A stretch of 64,000 nt of DNA from Dipylidium caninum (taxonomy: Eukaryota; Platyhelminthes; Cestoda; Cyclophyllidea; Dipylidiidae), in contig QEYB01001164.1 of NCBI GenBank assembly GCA_017562135.1, positions 186,001-250,000 of the forward strand, read 5' to 3'. The position numbers were made by a program, and so were the translations under genes. This document shows, one piece after another, positions 62,730 to 64,000 of the stretch. How positions within the stretch are numbered: the stretch's first letter is position 1; every line of letters starts with the position of its first letter. Under the pieces are notes generated by a model that saw nothing but the letters and a program-made list of their open reading frames with translations, was not told where the DNA came from and ran no database searches.

Positions 62730-64000
62730 CTGTCAAAGAATTGTCACGAAATCATAGTCTTACAAAACATTTGATACAATTAAGTCATTTTAACGTGCCG
62801 AAACGCCATGTTTTGTTAATTTACGCGCACGAACCAGCAGCTCTTGATAGTGATCCATTCTCATAACGGAATTAACCCCTAAAAGTATCTCTTTTGCTGG
62901 TGGCTCTAAAATGAATCCTAAGGAGTTCACGAAAAGATAATTGCGGATGTTTAAGCTCTTTGCTTCCACAGCTATACCTGACGGCTGGATAGATGAGCAT
63001 CCGCGAAAAAAGAGCGACTCCCAATTGTGTCGAGACTGACAGTTTTTAATGCGGGAAGAAGTGGTAGTGGCAACTTGTCATATTATCACCAATATCGGAG
63101 GCGTGGACGTCCTTTACGCCGGCCGAATGCGGTGGGGGACTGGGTTTTCAAGCAAGCGGCTTTGTCGAGTGCAAATGGGAATCATCGACTGTAGTGGTAA
63201 AAGGGAACAGGAGGCTACCAGAAGCGCCTCACCCTTACTTCTACTAAACGTATACGTTCCCGGTCCTGGCAGCGGATCAGTGCGCAATGGGCTTGGAATA
63301 GCAAGTCAGCGTGGCCTCCATGGAATTCCACGCTTGATTAGACGCAGAGGATATTTCAATAAGACCAAGTCGCAATAACTACATAAGACTGGCATCTCAT
63401 GCCACAGTTTCCCAGGCAGTGGTATTTTTCATTGTTAACAGAGGCTTTTCCAGATAATCTAGTCAGTGTTGAACATAGTCAAGAAATTTTATGCATATCT
63501 TGTGGCCCGAAAGATTGATGATTTGTTCTGTCACTTGATCGCACTTTACGAAATCGAACTCAATTTGTTAAAATATTTTAGGCAATTGCTCGTATGGGCG
63601 CCGATTTACCATCGAGAAAGTAATCAAAGCTCAATGGAAAAAGCGCGAGCGAGTCTCGCTAGAGGCATGGAAAGTTAATTCCACGCTCCGAATGTACGAC
63701 TCTGCGTTCCCCGAGTGCTCATCTCCCCTGTCTGCCTGTTTAAAATTTCGGCTGTGAATGGTCTACCAGGCGACCGAAATGTGAATTTCCAAACGCATTT
63801 TAAAATGTCGCCAAAACAACAGGATCCAAAATCCCACCCATCTTTAAAACGATGTGCATTCACATTGTCAGAAGTGGCGATTGTAGTTGAAGCTTCACCA
63901 TGATTATGGCGATGATTGTATGTTGGAACAAATGAATGAGTTTTATTGTGTGTAAACATTTCAAAGCCATATTAACAAGCACAGATCTTCCACTAAATTT
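62730..64000. other. right flank, probably HIP1R introns
   Basis: Upstream exons of HIP1R are expected in this direction. A short block at about 62825-62860 (minus) reads MDHYQELLVRAR before a GTAAAT, but its phase does not fit the next exon, so I do not call it. The plus-strand ORF at 63049-63378 has no recognisable family. Confidence 0.35.

Overview
The window is nuclear DNA from an animal with spliced genes. Coding exons match conserved metazoan housekeeping and ciliary families. The splicing style points to a parasitic flatworm, most likely a cestode or relative: nearly every gene carries GT-AG introns of only 29-47 bp, tiny introns cluster towards 5' ends, genes are close together, and there is a decayed mariner transposase fragment. 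No bacterial, plasmid, phage or CRISPR features were seen. The phylum call is inference; the exon structures come from reading-frame and splice-phase consistency.

Layout, left to right. (1) 1-10557: the first three exons of a minus-strand SIK/AMPK-type kinase, then about 7 kb of AT-rich DNA holding a mariner fossil, an AATG microsatellite and a paired CArG-box/X-box. (2) 10558-16558: ribosomal protein uS5 (RPS2) and the complete 12-exon pre-mRNA 3'-end endonuclease CPSF3, both plus strand. (3) 18212-25080: the ciliary coiled-coil protein CFAP210-like (minus), divergent from RBM42 (plus), with mitochondrial enoyl reductase MECR close behind in tandem. (4) 26604-34411: a small four-TM claudin/PMP22-like protein (minus), a long gene-poor gap, then UQCC1 (plus) and an orphan ORF close behind it. 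(5) 35725-46409: minus-strand WDFY1/2 (WD repeats, split FYVE), EXOSC1 (exosome CSL4) and an AKAP10-like dual-RGS protein, separated by gene-poor DNA. (6) 47946-57000: an 11-exon ST7 gene (minus), a small two-exon unrecognised gene (minus) whose start overlaps antisense the first exons of SNW1/SKIP (plus). (7) 57395-62729: the C-terminal I/LWEQ (talin-like) exons of HIP1/HIP1R (minus); the rest of that gene should lie to the right of the window.

The genes do not form one pathway. Several serve RNA processing (CPSF3, SNW1, RBM42, EXOSC1), two are mitochondrial (MECR, UQCC1) and two are endocytic/endosomal (WDFY, HIP1R). The most notable features are the extreme intron miniaturisation, the 5'-to-3' increase in intron size, the SNW1 antisense-overlapping novel gene, two unrecognised small genes, and an isolated consensus X-box.
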